Below the pieces are notes generated by a model. The model had not been told where the DNA came from. It did no database searches and saw only the letters and a list, made by a program, of their open reading frames with translations. From JBBRMW01 sp038239365 (GTDB lineage: Bacteria; Chloroflexota; Anaerolineae; Aggregatilineales; UBA2796): DNA of 64,000 bases. Location: positions 1 to 64,000 of the forward strand of contig JBBSEU010000003.1 of NCBI GenBank assembly GCA_038239365.1, read 5' to 3'. This document shows, one piece after another, positions 51,789 to 59,470 of the stretch; position 1 is the first letter of the stretch; the number at the start of each line of letters is the position of its first letter. The position numbers were made by a program, and so were the translations under genes.

Positions 51789-52778
51789 ATGTCAATGACA
51801 GTAACGACAACTCTCAAGCTGGACGCAGCCACGCGCTTGCACATGCTGCACCAGATGATCGAAGTGCGCTCCGTTGAGGCGCGTATCCAGGAATTGTTTC
51901 TGGAAAACGTGATTCGCGGCACAACCCATCTATGCGACGGTCAGGAAGCCGTTTCGGTGGGCATGGCCGCCGTTATCGACGCCAAACGCGGCGACACCGT
52001 GACGTGTACCTATCGTGGGCATGGGCACGCGCTGGCACTCGGCTTACCGCTCAAAAGTATGATGGCCGAAATGATGGGCAAAGCGGCAGGCTGCTGCAAA
52101 GGCAAGGGCGGCTCGATGCACCTGACCGATATGAGTAAGGGACTGATCGGCACCTTTGCGATTGTTGGCGCGGGCTTGCCGATCACCAACGGCGCGGCGC
52201 TGACGGCTCAAATCAAGAAGACGGGCGCGATCAGCATTTCGATCTTCGGTGACGGCACGGCCAATATCGGCGCGTGGCATGAGGCGATCAATTTGGCCGC
52301 CGTCTGGAAACTGCCCAGTGTGTTCCTTTGCGAAAACAATCTGTACGGCGAATACAGCGCCTATGGCGATACCGCGCCCGTTCCCAACGTGGCGGATCGC
52401 GCCGCTGCCTACAACATTCCGGGCGTGATCGTTGATGGACAGGACGCCGAAGCCGTTTACGCAGTCGTCAAAGAAGCGGCGGATCGTGCCCGCAGCGGTG
52501 CAGGCCCAACCCTCATCGAAGCCAAAACTTACCGCTTCCGAGGCCACTCCCGAACTGATCCGGCAGCCTATCGTCCGGCTGGCGAACTGGCCGCGTGGCA
52601 GGCGCGTGATCCGATCACTGTTTTGTCCGCGCGCATGATCGCCGACGGCCAACTGACCGAGTCCGAACTAACCAAAATGAAAAACGACGCCGATCAATTG
52701 GTTGAAGAAACGACTCGTTGGGCGCTCGAACAACCTTACCCATCCGTCGATTCCGTTAACGATGATATTTGGGTGTAA
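51789..52778 (+). CDS. 2-oxoacid (pyruvate/acetoin-type) dehydrogenase E1 alpha subunit, second copy
   Basis: 329 residues. The ThDP site is IFGDGTANIGAWHEAINLAA followed by LCENN; family segments TYRGHGHALALG and CKGKGGSMHLTDM are present, as is the late YRFRGHSRTDPAAYRP, the phosphorylation-loop region. It starts 12 nt after the E2 stop. With the next gene it forms the ThDP-dependent E1 enzyme. The paralogue at 265-1284 shares the overall plan but lies in a different gene order, so the two operons are probably specialised for different 2-oxoacids or conditions. Confidence 0.94.
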   Translation: MSMTVTTTLKLDAATRLHMLHQMIEVRSVEARIQELFLENVIRGTTHLCDGQEAVSVGMAAVIDAKRGDTVTCTYRGHGHALALGLPLKSMMAEMMGKAAGCCKGKGGSMHLTDMSKGLIGTFAIVGAGLPITNGAALTAQIKKTGAISISIFGDGTANIGAWHEAINLAAVWKLPSVFLCENNLYGEYSAYGDTAPVPNVADRAAAYNIPGVIVDGQDAEAVYAVVKEAADRARSGAGPTLIEAKTYRFRGHSRTDPAAYRPAGELAAWQARDPITVLSARMIADGQLTESELTKMKNDADQLVEETTRWALEQPYPSVDSVNDDIWV

Positions 52779-52812
52779 TTTTAACTTTCACGATTCACGA
52801 CGAGGTGAACTC

Positions 52813-53790
52813 TTGGCAACCATAACCTACCGCGAAGCTGTTGTTCGTGCGCTGGACGAAGAACTGGCACGCGATGAAAACGTGATCTTTTTTGGTGAAG
52901 ATGTGGGCAAAGCGGGCGGTGTGTTCAAAGTGACGCCCGGCCTCTACGAAAAATATGGCGCGGATCGCGTTCGTGACACGCCAATCTCCGAAGTGGCGAT
53001 TGTTGGCGCGGGCATTGGCGCGGCAGTTACCGGTTTGCGCCCGGTGATCGAATTGATGTTTGCCGATTTTGCCGCCGTCACGCTCGATCAGATCGTCAAT
53101 CAGGCCGCCAAACTGCGCTATATGTCCGGCGGTCAGATCAAAGTACCCCTCACGATTCGGGCGGCGCAGGGCGGCGGCGCGGGCTTTGCCTCCCAGCATT
53201 CGCAGTGCTGCGAAGCCTGGTTCATGCAGGCACCCGGTCTCAAGGTTGCCGTACCCTCGAATCCAGCAGATGTATTAGGGCTGCTTAAGTCGGCCATTCG
53301 AGATGATAACCCTGTCATATTTCTGGAACACAAAAACCAGTACGCCGAAAAGGGCGAAGTACCCGACGGTGAACATCTTGTCCCGTTCGGCGTGGCGAAA
53401 ATCGTGCGTGAAGGATCGGATGTAACGATTGTCGCTACGCAGCGCATGGTAGCCGTCGCTAACAAAGCCGCGCAAGAACTGGCAACTCAGGGCATTTCCT
53501 GTGAGGTCATCGATCCGCGCACACTCGTACCGCTCGATATGGACACAATCCTTGCATCGGTCAAAAAGACAGGGCGGCTGATCACTGTTGAGGAAGCCGT
53601 TCACGCGGGCGGCTGGGGCGGGGAAGTCGCTACCCAGGTCACAGACGCGGCAATCTGGTACCTGGAAGCGCCCGTTATACGTGTCACGATGGGCAGCAGC
53701 AATGTTCCCTTTAGCCAACCGCTTGAAGAAGCGGTCATCCCCGACTCGAAACGGGTAGTCGAGGCCGTGCATCGTGCCCTGAAACCTTGA
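52813..53790 (+). CDS. 2-oxoacid (pyruvate/acetoin-type) dehydrogenase E1 beta subunit, second copy
   Basis: 325 residues from the TTG at 52813, which has GAGGTGA upstream; the long in-frame leader from 52702 would sit inside the alpha gene. Motifs are FFGEDVGKAGGVFKVTPGL, VRDTPISEVAIVGAGIGA, LRYMSGGQIKVPLTIR, VAVPSNPADVLGLL and the C-terminal CEVIDPRTLVPLDMDTIL. It completes the E1 heterotetramer. The operon ends here; no dihydrolipoamide dehydrogenase (E3) gene follows, so E3 must come from elsewhere. Two palindromic elements lie downstream. Confidence 0.93.
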   Translation: MATITYREAVVRALDEELARDENVIFFGEDVGKAGGVFKVTPGLYEKYGADRVRDTPISEVAIVGAGIGAAVTGLRPVIELMFADFAAVTLDQIVNQAAKLRYMSGGQIKVPLTIRAAQGGGAGFASQHSQCCEAWFMQAPGLKVAVPSNPADVLGLLKSAIRDDNPVIFLEHKNQYAEKGEVPDGEHLVPFGVAKIVREGSDVTIVATQRMVAVANKAAQELATQGISCEVIDPRTLVPLDMDTILASVKKTGRLITVEEAVHAGGWGGEVATQVTDAAIWYLEAPVIRVTMGSSNVPFSQPLEEAVIPDSKRVVEAVHRALKP

Positions 53791-53803
53791 GCCAGGCTGT
53801 TTT

Positions 53804-53845
53804 GCCCTCATCCCTTCACCCCTTTCCTATCAGGTGGAAGGGGAA
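53804..53845. repeat. Palindromic element, family A, degenerate left part
   Basis: It begins GCCCTCATCCC and contains CCCCTTTCC pairing imperfectly with GGAAGGGG. With the next element it may form one composite of about 104 bp whose ends are inverted (GCCCTCATCCC and GGGGTGAGGGC). It lies just behind the E1beta stop and may serve as a terminator. Confidence 0.6.
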
Positions 53846-53870
53846 TCAAACGTATCGGTTTAGTGAATTA

Positions 53871-53907
53871 GCCCCGCTCCCTGAGGGAGAGGGGTTGGGG
53901 TGAGGGC
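53871..53907. repeat. Palindromic element, family A, right-arm type, covering a start codon
   Basis: GCCCCGCTCC, CTGAGGGAGAGGGG and TTGGGGTGAGGGC. The GTG that starts the next gene (53900-53902) lies inside this element, and the first codons are element sequence. Confidence 0.8.
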
Positions 53908-56473
53908 TTTCCGCGCTGCCAGATCGCTGGCGATTCCCTTTCTGGTCTACACATTTGCCGCCATTTTCATCACGTGGCCGCTGCTCACACAATTGTCAAC
54001 CCATGCCATCGGCGCGGGCTATGGCGATGAATTTGAAAACATCCGGCTCATCTGGTGGCAGCAGTACGCGCTGCAACACGGCCTGAACCCATTTTATCAA
54101 TCGCTGCTTGGCTACCCCGATGGCTTTTTCAGTGCCACGCAAATTGCCGAACCACTCACCTACTGGCTAGCCACGCCGCTCTCGTTCATCACGGGCGCAG
54201 TCACGGCCTTCAACCTGATCGTCTTTTTCGGGCTGATTCTCAATGGCCTATCCGCCTACATCCTTTGCCGCGCCCTGCTTAACTCCCCCTCTCTGTCGCG
54301 GCGGCGGCACGCGCCAGAAACACAGCCGGAGAGGGGGTTGGGGGGTGAAGCAAACAACCGTGCAGTAGGTGAGACAAACCTCCCCGCACTCCTCGGTGGC
54401 CTGATCTTCATGGCCTTTCCGACGCTTCAAGGCCACCTCAGCGCCGGGCATAGCAATGTCCTTGCGCTCTACGGCTTGCCGATTTACGCACTCTGCCTAT
54501 GGCAAATTCTAAACACTCACACCACCCGCCGAACCCTCATCATCGGCGCATTATCCTTCGCGCTCACGGCACTGGGCAGCGTCGGGCAGATTGTCTATAC
54601 GCTGTTTCCGATCACCTTCTTTTTTCTACTTTACTACACGTTATTCAACCGTCGTGCGCTATTCCGCCGCCTCATCATCCGTAGCCTTGCCCTTCTATTT
54701 ATCGGTGCTGCGCTACTTCTCATCCCGTTCTATATCCCACTGTTCACCCAGCTATCCGGCTCAGAACGTCCCGCCGATCTGCAAGAGATAGGTTGGGTCG
54801 GCTACAGCACCGATCCTTTAGGTTTTGTTTCGCCATCGCCATTCACACCCTGGGGCGCGCATCTTGCCCCGGCCTACACCCGTACCATTCTCGGCGTCAA
54901 CAGCGCCGAAGGCAGCGCCTACTTGGGCATCATCGCACTAATATTTGCCGCTATCGCAATCGGTCACCTGACATTAAAACATCAGGCTCAACGAACAAAG
55001 TCCGCTAAAGTGGACTTGGATCGGTCAGAGTCGTCTGCTGGACTCCCCTCTCCTTCGGGAGAGGGGCTGGGGGTGAGGGCTGGCTTATTCCTATTCACCG
55101 CCCTCGGCTCGATGCTCTTTTCGCTCGGGCCGCTGCTCAAATGGCTCGATGCGCCCGCTGTCTACACACTCGGCGACCAATACCAGAGCTATATCGTTCT
55201 GCCCTGGGCAATCTTCCAAAGCCTGCCCATTTTCAACGCGACTCGCACACCCGGACGTTTCAACATCGTCACCGGACTCGCCTTAGCGGTGCTTGCCGCT
55301 TACGGCCTTCGCCATCTGCTCTCACGCCTCACGCGCCAACACATTCGACTCGCTCTGACCGCTACACTCATGCTTGTCATTTTAGGCGAATATCAACTCT
55401 TTTTCCCGGCCTTAACCACACCCGCCACCATCCCGCCGATCTTCTACGAACTTGCCCAACGCACTGATATTCGCGCTGTGTTCGATATTCCCTGGGATAA
55501 TCCACTTGTTGCCAAAGAAGCCCTGTACTACCAAACTGCCCACCAAAAACCCTTGATCGCGGGTCACGTCACGCGCAAAACACCTGTTGATCCGGCCAAG
55601 CTGAACGTGTTAGAAGCTGCCGCTACATCTCAACTAATCAATGACTGGGATTATGCTGGTTTTGCTCTTGATGAGAATAGCGTGGATATAGTGGTACTAC
55701 ATAAAGCCTATTTTACAGGCCGATATGATGGCAAACGGTTAGGTGACTTAGGGTCGGCTATTTATCAGGATGAGCAGATTGCGGTATTCAAGCCAGAATA
55801 TCAGCACAATCTTAATCGGCCATATGTCCTTCAAATACGCAAATCCGACTTAGATTATTTATTTACATCACAGGACAGTTATCTTGGACTTCAATTTCCA
55901 TGTACGCTTCTCACTGGCAGTGATTGCCACGATTTCGCACACGCATTGGATATAGACGGAAAGCGTGTCAGCGCGTTGGGCGAAGAAGGAGACCGCATTT
56001 GGATTAAATTGACACATGGTTTTCATACGGCACGCACTAGCGGCCCAAGTTACGTCGCTTTGCAATTGGCAGAGCAAAAACCCCTCGACAAACCGATCCA
56101 GCTTGGCAATACACTCTCACTTATGGGCGCCCAATTTGATCAATATCGGGTAAACACCACTTGGCACGCCGATCAAAAGCTCCCCGGCGACTACCACATC
56201 TTCGTACACCTGCTCGATAAAGACGGCAAACTTGTTGCCCAGTACGATAATCAGCCGGGCGGCGGCATATACCCAACCACGCGCTGGTCAGCCAATCAGG
56301 ATTGGGCAGAGTCGATCAGCTTACCAACCAAAGGGCTGCCCCCCGGCAACTACGAACTCTACACAGGTTGGTACAGCTACCCCGATATGCAGCGCCTACC
56401 CGTTTACGCCGATACGCCTCACGCCAAAGATGGCCTCATATACCTGGGGCGCATCACCATACCGTCACCATAG
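53900..56473 (+). CDS. GT-C-like multi-spanning membrane protein with two in-frame palindromic-element insertions
   Basis: 857 residues from a GTG inside the upstream repeat; no better start is visible. About 10-12 helices occupy the first two thirds (for example IPFLVYTFAAIFITWPLLTQ). The loop GDEFENIRLIWWQQYALQHG resembles the first lumenal motif of GT-C glycosyltransferases. The C-terminal 250 residues form an extracytoplasmic domain (YDNQPGGGIYPTTRWSAN and PPGNYELYTGWYSYPD are typical of Chloroflexota GT-C tails). Two hydrophilic segments in loops between helices are repeat-encoded: PSLSRRRHAPETQPERG (near 130) and GLPSPSGEGLGVRAG (near 387). The donor and acceptor are unknown. Confidence 0.82.
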   Translation: MRAFRAARSLAIPFLVYTFAAIFITWPLLTQLSTHAIGAGYGDEFENIRLIWWQQYALQHGLNPFYQSLLGYPDGFFSATQIAEPLTYWLATPLSFITGAVTAFNLIVFFGLILNGLSAYILCRALLNSPSLSRRRHAPETQPERGLGGEANNRAVGETNLPALLGGLIFMAFPTLQGHLSAGHSNVLALYGLPIYALCLWQILNTHTTRRTLIIGALSFALTALGSVGQIVYTLFPITFFFLLYYTLFNRRALFRRLIIRSLALLFIGAALLLIPFYIPLFTQLSGSERPADLQEIGWVGYSTDPLGFVSPSPFTPWGAHLAPAYTRTILGVNSAEGSAYLGIIALIFAAIAIGHLTLKHQAQRTKSAKVDLDRSESSAGLPSPSGEGLGVRAGLFLFTALGSMLFSLGPLLKWLDAPAVYTLGDQYQSYIVLPWAIFQSLPIFNATRTPGRFNIVTGLALAVLAAYGLRHLLSRLTRQHIRLALTATLMLVILGEYQLFFPALTTPATIPPIFYELAQRTDIRAVFDIPWDNPLVAKEALYYQTAHQKPLIAGHVTRKTPVDPAKLNVLEAAATSQLINDWDYAGFALDENSVDIVVLHKAYFTGRYDGKRLGDLGSAIYQDEQIAVFKPEYQHNLNRPYVLQIRKSDLDYLFTSQDSYLGLQFPCTLLTGSDCHDFAHALDIDGKRVSALGEEGDRIWIKLTHGFHTARTSGPSYVALQLAEQKPLDKPIQLGNTLSLMGAQFDQYRVNTTWHADQKLPGDYHIFVHLLDKDGKLVAQYDNQPGGGIYPTTRWSANQDWAESISLPTKGLPPGNYELYTGWYSYPDMQRLPVYADTPHAKDGLIYLGRITIPSP
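54283..54348. repeat. Palindromic element, family A, long-spacer type, in frame in the GT-C gene
   Basis: CCCCCTCTC (54285-54293) pairs with GAGAGGGGG (54329-54337) around a 35-nt spacer. The spacer and flanks closely match 2591-2657 in the E2 gene. Both copies are read in the same frame and give the peptide PSLSR-x-x-HAPETQ-x-ERG-x-GGEAN. Confidence 0.85.
54998..55017. repeat. Short palindrome AAGTCCGC-TAAA-GTGGACTT in the GT-C gene
   Basis: It is an inverted repeat of 8 bp with one mismatched pair and a 4-nt loop, directly before the family A element at 55043. Similar AGTCCGC...GCGGACT palindromes are common small repeats in several bacterial groups. It encodes KSAKVDL in the protein. Confidence 0.6.
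55043..55080. repeat. Palindromic element, family A, right-arm type, in frame in the GT-C gene
   Basis: CTCCCCTCTCC, TTC, GGGAGAGGGG, then CTGGGGGTGAGGGC. It encodes LPSPSGEGLGVRA in a loop between two membrane helices. Confidence 0.85.
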
Positions 56474-56564
56474 GCAAGCCATAGTCTGACCGTTGCCTTG
56501 CCGTCACGCCTTGTTCTGTACACTTCACTATCATAAAAGCGCATCAGTTTGTGATACCGCTCAA

Positions 56565-56587
56565 CTAAAGTTTGATATAAACTTTAG
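56565..56587. terminator. Hairpin after the GT-C gene
   Basis: A perfect 9-bp stem, CTAAAGTTT (56565-56573) with AAACTTTAG (56579-56587), and loop GATAT. It is AT-rich and lacks a T run, so it could equally be an operator of the next gene. Confidence 0.4.
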
Positions 56588-56640
56588 CCAGCCAAATCAC
56601 GCTTTTGACTGAGGTCTGAACACAGTTTTATTGTGGTTTG

Positions 56641-56690
56641 CTAGCAGGTCTACTACACCTGCATCACCTGCTAAGCAGGTGTAACAGCAC
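56641..56690. repeat. Palindromic repeat, family B (copy 2)
   Basis: Alternating half sites AGCAGGT, CACCTGC (56656-56662), ACCTGCT and AGCAGGTG occur within about 40 nt, just before the histidine-kinase gene. The 35-nt core matches 13486-13521. Confidence 0.65.
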
Positions 56691-56716
56691 TACAAATAGC
56701 CATCGCCGGAGTCGTC

Positions 56717-58975
56717 GTGAGCAGCAATCAACGGTACGCCAACGTCAGACCAAATGTCCTCAATCAGTTCGCGCGGGCGCGCAATTTCCGTTCATTGCGC
56801 TGGCGAATGGCTTTGCCGCTGCTGCTGATTGTGTTGGTGTTCGCCATGTTCGCCACTTACGCCGTCAGCGATGCGATCACGCGCGGCCTGCGTCAAACCC
56901 AGATGGATCGCTTACTGCTCAGCACGCGCGCCGTTGATGAACGCGCCGTCGCTTTTGGCGATTCGCAGCGCCGCGAACTGACTCGTGTGGCCTATACCGA
57001 AGGCGTTCCCGAAGCCATTCTCACCGCCAACAACCCGAAACTGCAATCGCTGGTTCAGCCCTTAGCCGTTGCCGCCAAATTCGATTACCTGATCATCGGC
57101 ACTTCCGACGCACGCGAACTGATTGGTTTGCAGCGCACTGCGTCCGGCTACGGTGCGACACAGGGAGCGGCGCTCAAAGCCTTGCCCTTCGTAACCGACG
57201 TGTTAGGCGGCAGATTGCATTTTATGTCGGGCATCGCCCACACGGATCGCGGCTATGTACTGATGACAGCCAGCCCAATCAAGAAAGGCGAAACGATTGT
57301 TGGTGTCGCCGTTTCGGGAATGCTGCTCGAAAATGTGGCGGCAGCGATGCGCGGCAGCAACATCACCAATCTGGCGTTTTACGGCCCAAACGGTGAACTG
57401 CTCTACAGTACCTTCGCTCACGAGACAAACGACTCGTTAAACGTATCTGCCGTGACACTCAAACAGGCACTCTACACCGCCGATCAAGTCCCACTCTTGA
57501 GTTTGGGTTTAGCTTCTGGCAGCTATTATGCCGCCTATGTGCCGTTCATTGTCGAGTCCACGCCGATTGGTGTCACCGCCGTTTTTGAGCCAAACGGTTT
57601 ATTGGTCGCCTCAGAATCCAGCCGCAATTTACTCAGCCTCAGCCTCAGTGCCATAGCGGGCATTGTCACACTTTCGGCCTTTGGCTTGATGACTCTGGGT
57701 CTGCGCCGCCTTGCCAACGTGAACGCGGTTGCACGTGCGCTGGCATCTGGCAATCGCTTTGCCCGCACCGAAATGAAAGCCACCGACGAGATCGGCGAAC
57801 TCGGTCACACGCTCGATCTTTACGCGCGCCGTGTGCAAAAACAGCAGGACAGCCTGGAACTTTCCTTGCGTCAGCAGCGCCGCGAAACCACCCGACTCGG
57901 CGCGGTACTTGAATCGATTCCCGATGGCGTGATCGTTCAGGACTTGGATGGCCGCGTGATCCTGATGAATCCGCCTGCTCTGAGTTTATTAGGCAGCCAG
58001 CGCGCTTTTCGCAGCAGCCCGCTCAACGAACTAACCGCGATTGTCACCGACACGTTGGGTGCGGCACTTGCGCCCGGCATCTACACGCTTGGCGATCCGC
58101 AGCGCGTACCGATGGACGGCAAAATGCTGCACGCGCAGGCGGCTGCAGTGCTGTCCATCACAGAAAAGCGACGCATTGGCACCGTAATTGTCTTGCGCGA
58201 CATCACCGAAGATGTACGCCGTGAACAGGAACGCGAAGCCATGCTGATGGATTTGGCACGCGATGTTCGCAGCCCGCTTGAACAGAAAATGCCCGCCGGA
58301 AGCACCGAAGACGCGCTTAAATCGTTCATCCGTGAGGTAAACCGTAACGCGATTGCCTTGCAGCGCATGATAGGCGAAATTCGTGACCTTGCCACCACCG
58401 ATTCCAACCGCGTCAAAGCCGGTCAGCGCGCCTTGCCAGTCGAGCCGCTCCTTTGGAATCTGGCGCGTGAATGGCAGCCTGTCGCTCAATCCAGCGCCCT
58501 TGAACTGCATTTGATGATCTTGCGGCGTGGCTTGCACGTCCTGGGCGATGAGCGACGCTTGCGCTGGGGAATCGGCAACCTGATTGATAACGCTATCAAG
58601 TACACGCCAGCAGGCGGTCATGTGACCCTCATGTTGTGCGCCGATGAGGATGAGAGCAACGCACAGTTTTCGATCCGCGATACAGGTGTTGGCATTTCGC
58701 AGGACGATATGCCGCACATTTTCACGCGCTTCTATCGCGGCAAACCTACCGATTCAGCGGGGCGTCCACTCAGCACACCGGGTACGGGACAAGGTTTATT
58801 CATCGCCCAGCGTGTGATCGAAGCGCACGGCGGCACGCTTGGCGTCAGCAGCGAACCGACGGCGGGCACCGAGGTAACTTTTGCCCTGCCGCTCACCGCC
58901 GACGTAACACTGGACGTGAGCAGCCACACCAACACACGTGAGGCTGCCTTACATGAGAATCACCGTGAGGCTTGA
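56717..58975 (+). CDS. Membrane sensor kinase-like protein lacking the phospho-acceptor histidine (Cache-HAMP-PAS-HATPase)
   Basis: 752 residues from a GTG. Helix 1 (LPLLLIVLVFAMFATYAV, about 35-54) and helix 2 (SLSAIAGIVTLSAFGLMTLG, about 308-330) enclose an outside sensor domain of the Cache type. A HAMP region (about 330-385) and a PAS domain (LGAVLESIPDGVIVQDLDGR, about 395-505) follow. The dimerisation motif, usually S-H-E-L-R-T-P-L, reads L-A-R515-D-V-R-S-P-L, so the His is replaced by Arg. The ATPase domain is intact: WGIGNLIDNAIKYTPAG, DTGVGIS, FTRFYRG and GTGQGLFIAQRVIEAHGG. It may be a pseudokinase that controls a partner, or a damaged kinase. No response regulator is adjacent. Confidence 0.88.
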   Translation: MSSNQRYANVRPNVLNQFARARNFRSLRWRMALPLLLIVLVFAMFATYAVSDAITRGLRQTQMDRLLLSTRAVDERAVAFGDSQRRELTRVAYTEGVPEAILTANNPKLQSLVQPLAVAAKFDYLIIGTSDARELIGLQRTASGYGATQGAALKALPFVTDVLGGRLHFMSGIAHTDRGYVLMTASPIKKGETIVGVAVSGMLLENVAAAMRGSNITNLAFYGPNGELLYSTFAHETNDSLNVSAVTLKQALYTADQVPLLSLGLASGSYYAAYVPFIVESTPIGVTAVFEPNGLLVASESSRNLLSLSLSAIAGIVTLSAFGLMTLGLRRLANVNAVARALASGNRFARTEMKATDEIGELGHTLDLYARRVQKQQDSLELSLRQQRRETTRLGAVLESIPDGVIVQDLDGRVILMNPPALSLLGSQRAFRSSPLNELTAIVTDTLGAALAPGIYTLGDPQRVPMDGKMLHAQAAAVLSITEKRRIGTVIVLRDITEDVRREQEREAMLMDLARDVRSPLEQKMPAGSTEDALKSFIREVNRNAIALQRMIGEIRDLATTDSNRVKAGQRALPVEPLLWNLAREWQPVAQSSALELHLMILRRGLHVLGDERRLRWGIGNLIDNAIKYTPAGGHVTLMLCADEDESNAQFSIRDTGVGISQDDMPHIFTRFYRGKPTDSAGRPLSTPGTGQGLFIAQRVIEAHGGTLGVSSEPTAGTEVTFALPLTADVTLDVSSHTNTREAALHENHREA

Positions 58976-59096
58976 CAGGCGGCATTTATCATCAGCATAG
59001 TACATCTATCCTATATCTACAGTACCGAAGTAGCCTCACGCTGGCACGCCTTTCGCCATAATATATCAAGAAGGTAAATTAATAAGGGTCTTTCAC

Positions 59097-59360
59097 ATGG
59101 CCGACACACCAACGTGGGTCTACGTGACGGATGATCCCCAAAGAGCGCGTCTGGTTGTTTATGTAACAGATAGTAAACTGCGTGCCGATCAGCAGGTCTT
59201 CATCACAGAAGACTCGACGAACACGAATATGTGGGTCTATTTGACTGATGATCCAAAAACGGCGCGTGCCTGGATTTATGTTGAAAATCCTGAACTATTG
59301 CCGCCCAAAAAAGACGTGATTAAACGCATTCAAAATAAGCGCGCCACTGCCACCTGGTAA
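59097..59360 (+). CDS. Small repeat protein resembling DUF6150
   Basis: 87 residues made of about four similar beta-strand repeats: TWVYVTDDPQRARLVVYVTD, QQVFITEDSTN, MWVYLTDDPKTARAWIYVEN. This alternating pattern (hydrophobic VYVTD followed by a charged ADxx/AR segment) fits the DUF6150 type, whose function is unknown. It ends with a basic stretch (KKDVIKRIQNKRA). There is no signal peptide, so it is probably cytoplasmic. It has its own leader and stands before mnmA. Confidence 0.65.
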   Translation: MADTPTWVYVTDDPQRARLVVYVTDSKLRADQQVFITEDSTNTNMWVYLTDDPKTARAWIYVENPELLPPKKDVIKRIQNKRATATW

Positions 59361-59423
59361 AACCGTAAGATCAGGCGCGTACAACCGATCAAACTGGGGA
59401 TAGCTCTGCCCAACTGGCAGGGC

Positions 59424-59429
59424 TATAAT
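59424..59429 (+). promoter_or_regulatory. Possible -10 box of mnmA
   Basis: TATAAT lies 42 nt before the ATG at 59471. No clear -35 box is visible at normal spacing. Confidence 0.4.
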
Positions 59430-59470
59430 GCTTTTTATAGGTACTCTAAGCGGTTTATTGTGGTGAATTG

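Noticed and set aside
53804..53907. Insertion sequence
   Set aside because: The inverted ends are suggestive, but the unit is about 100 bp with no transposase and no visible target duplication; it is listed as a small repeat.
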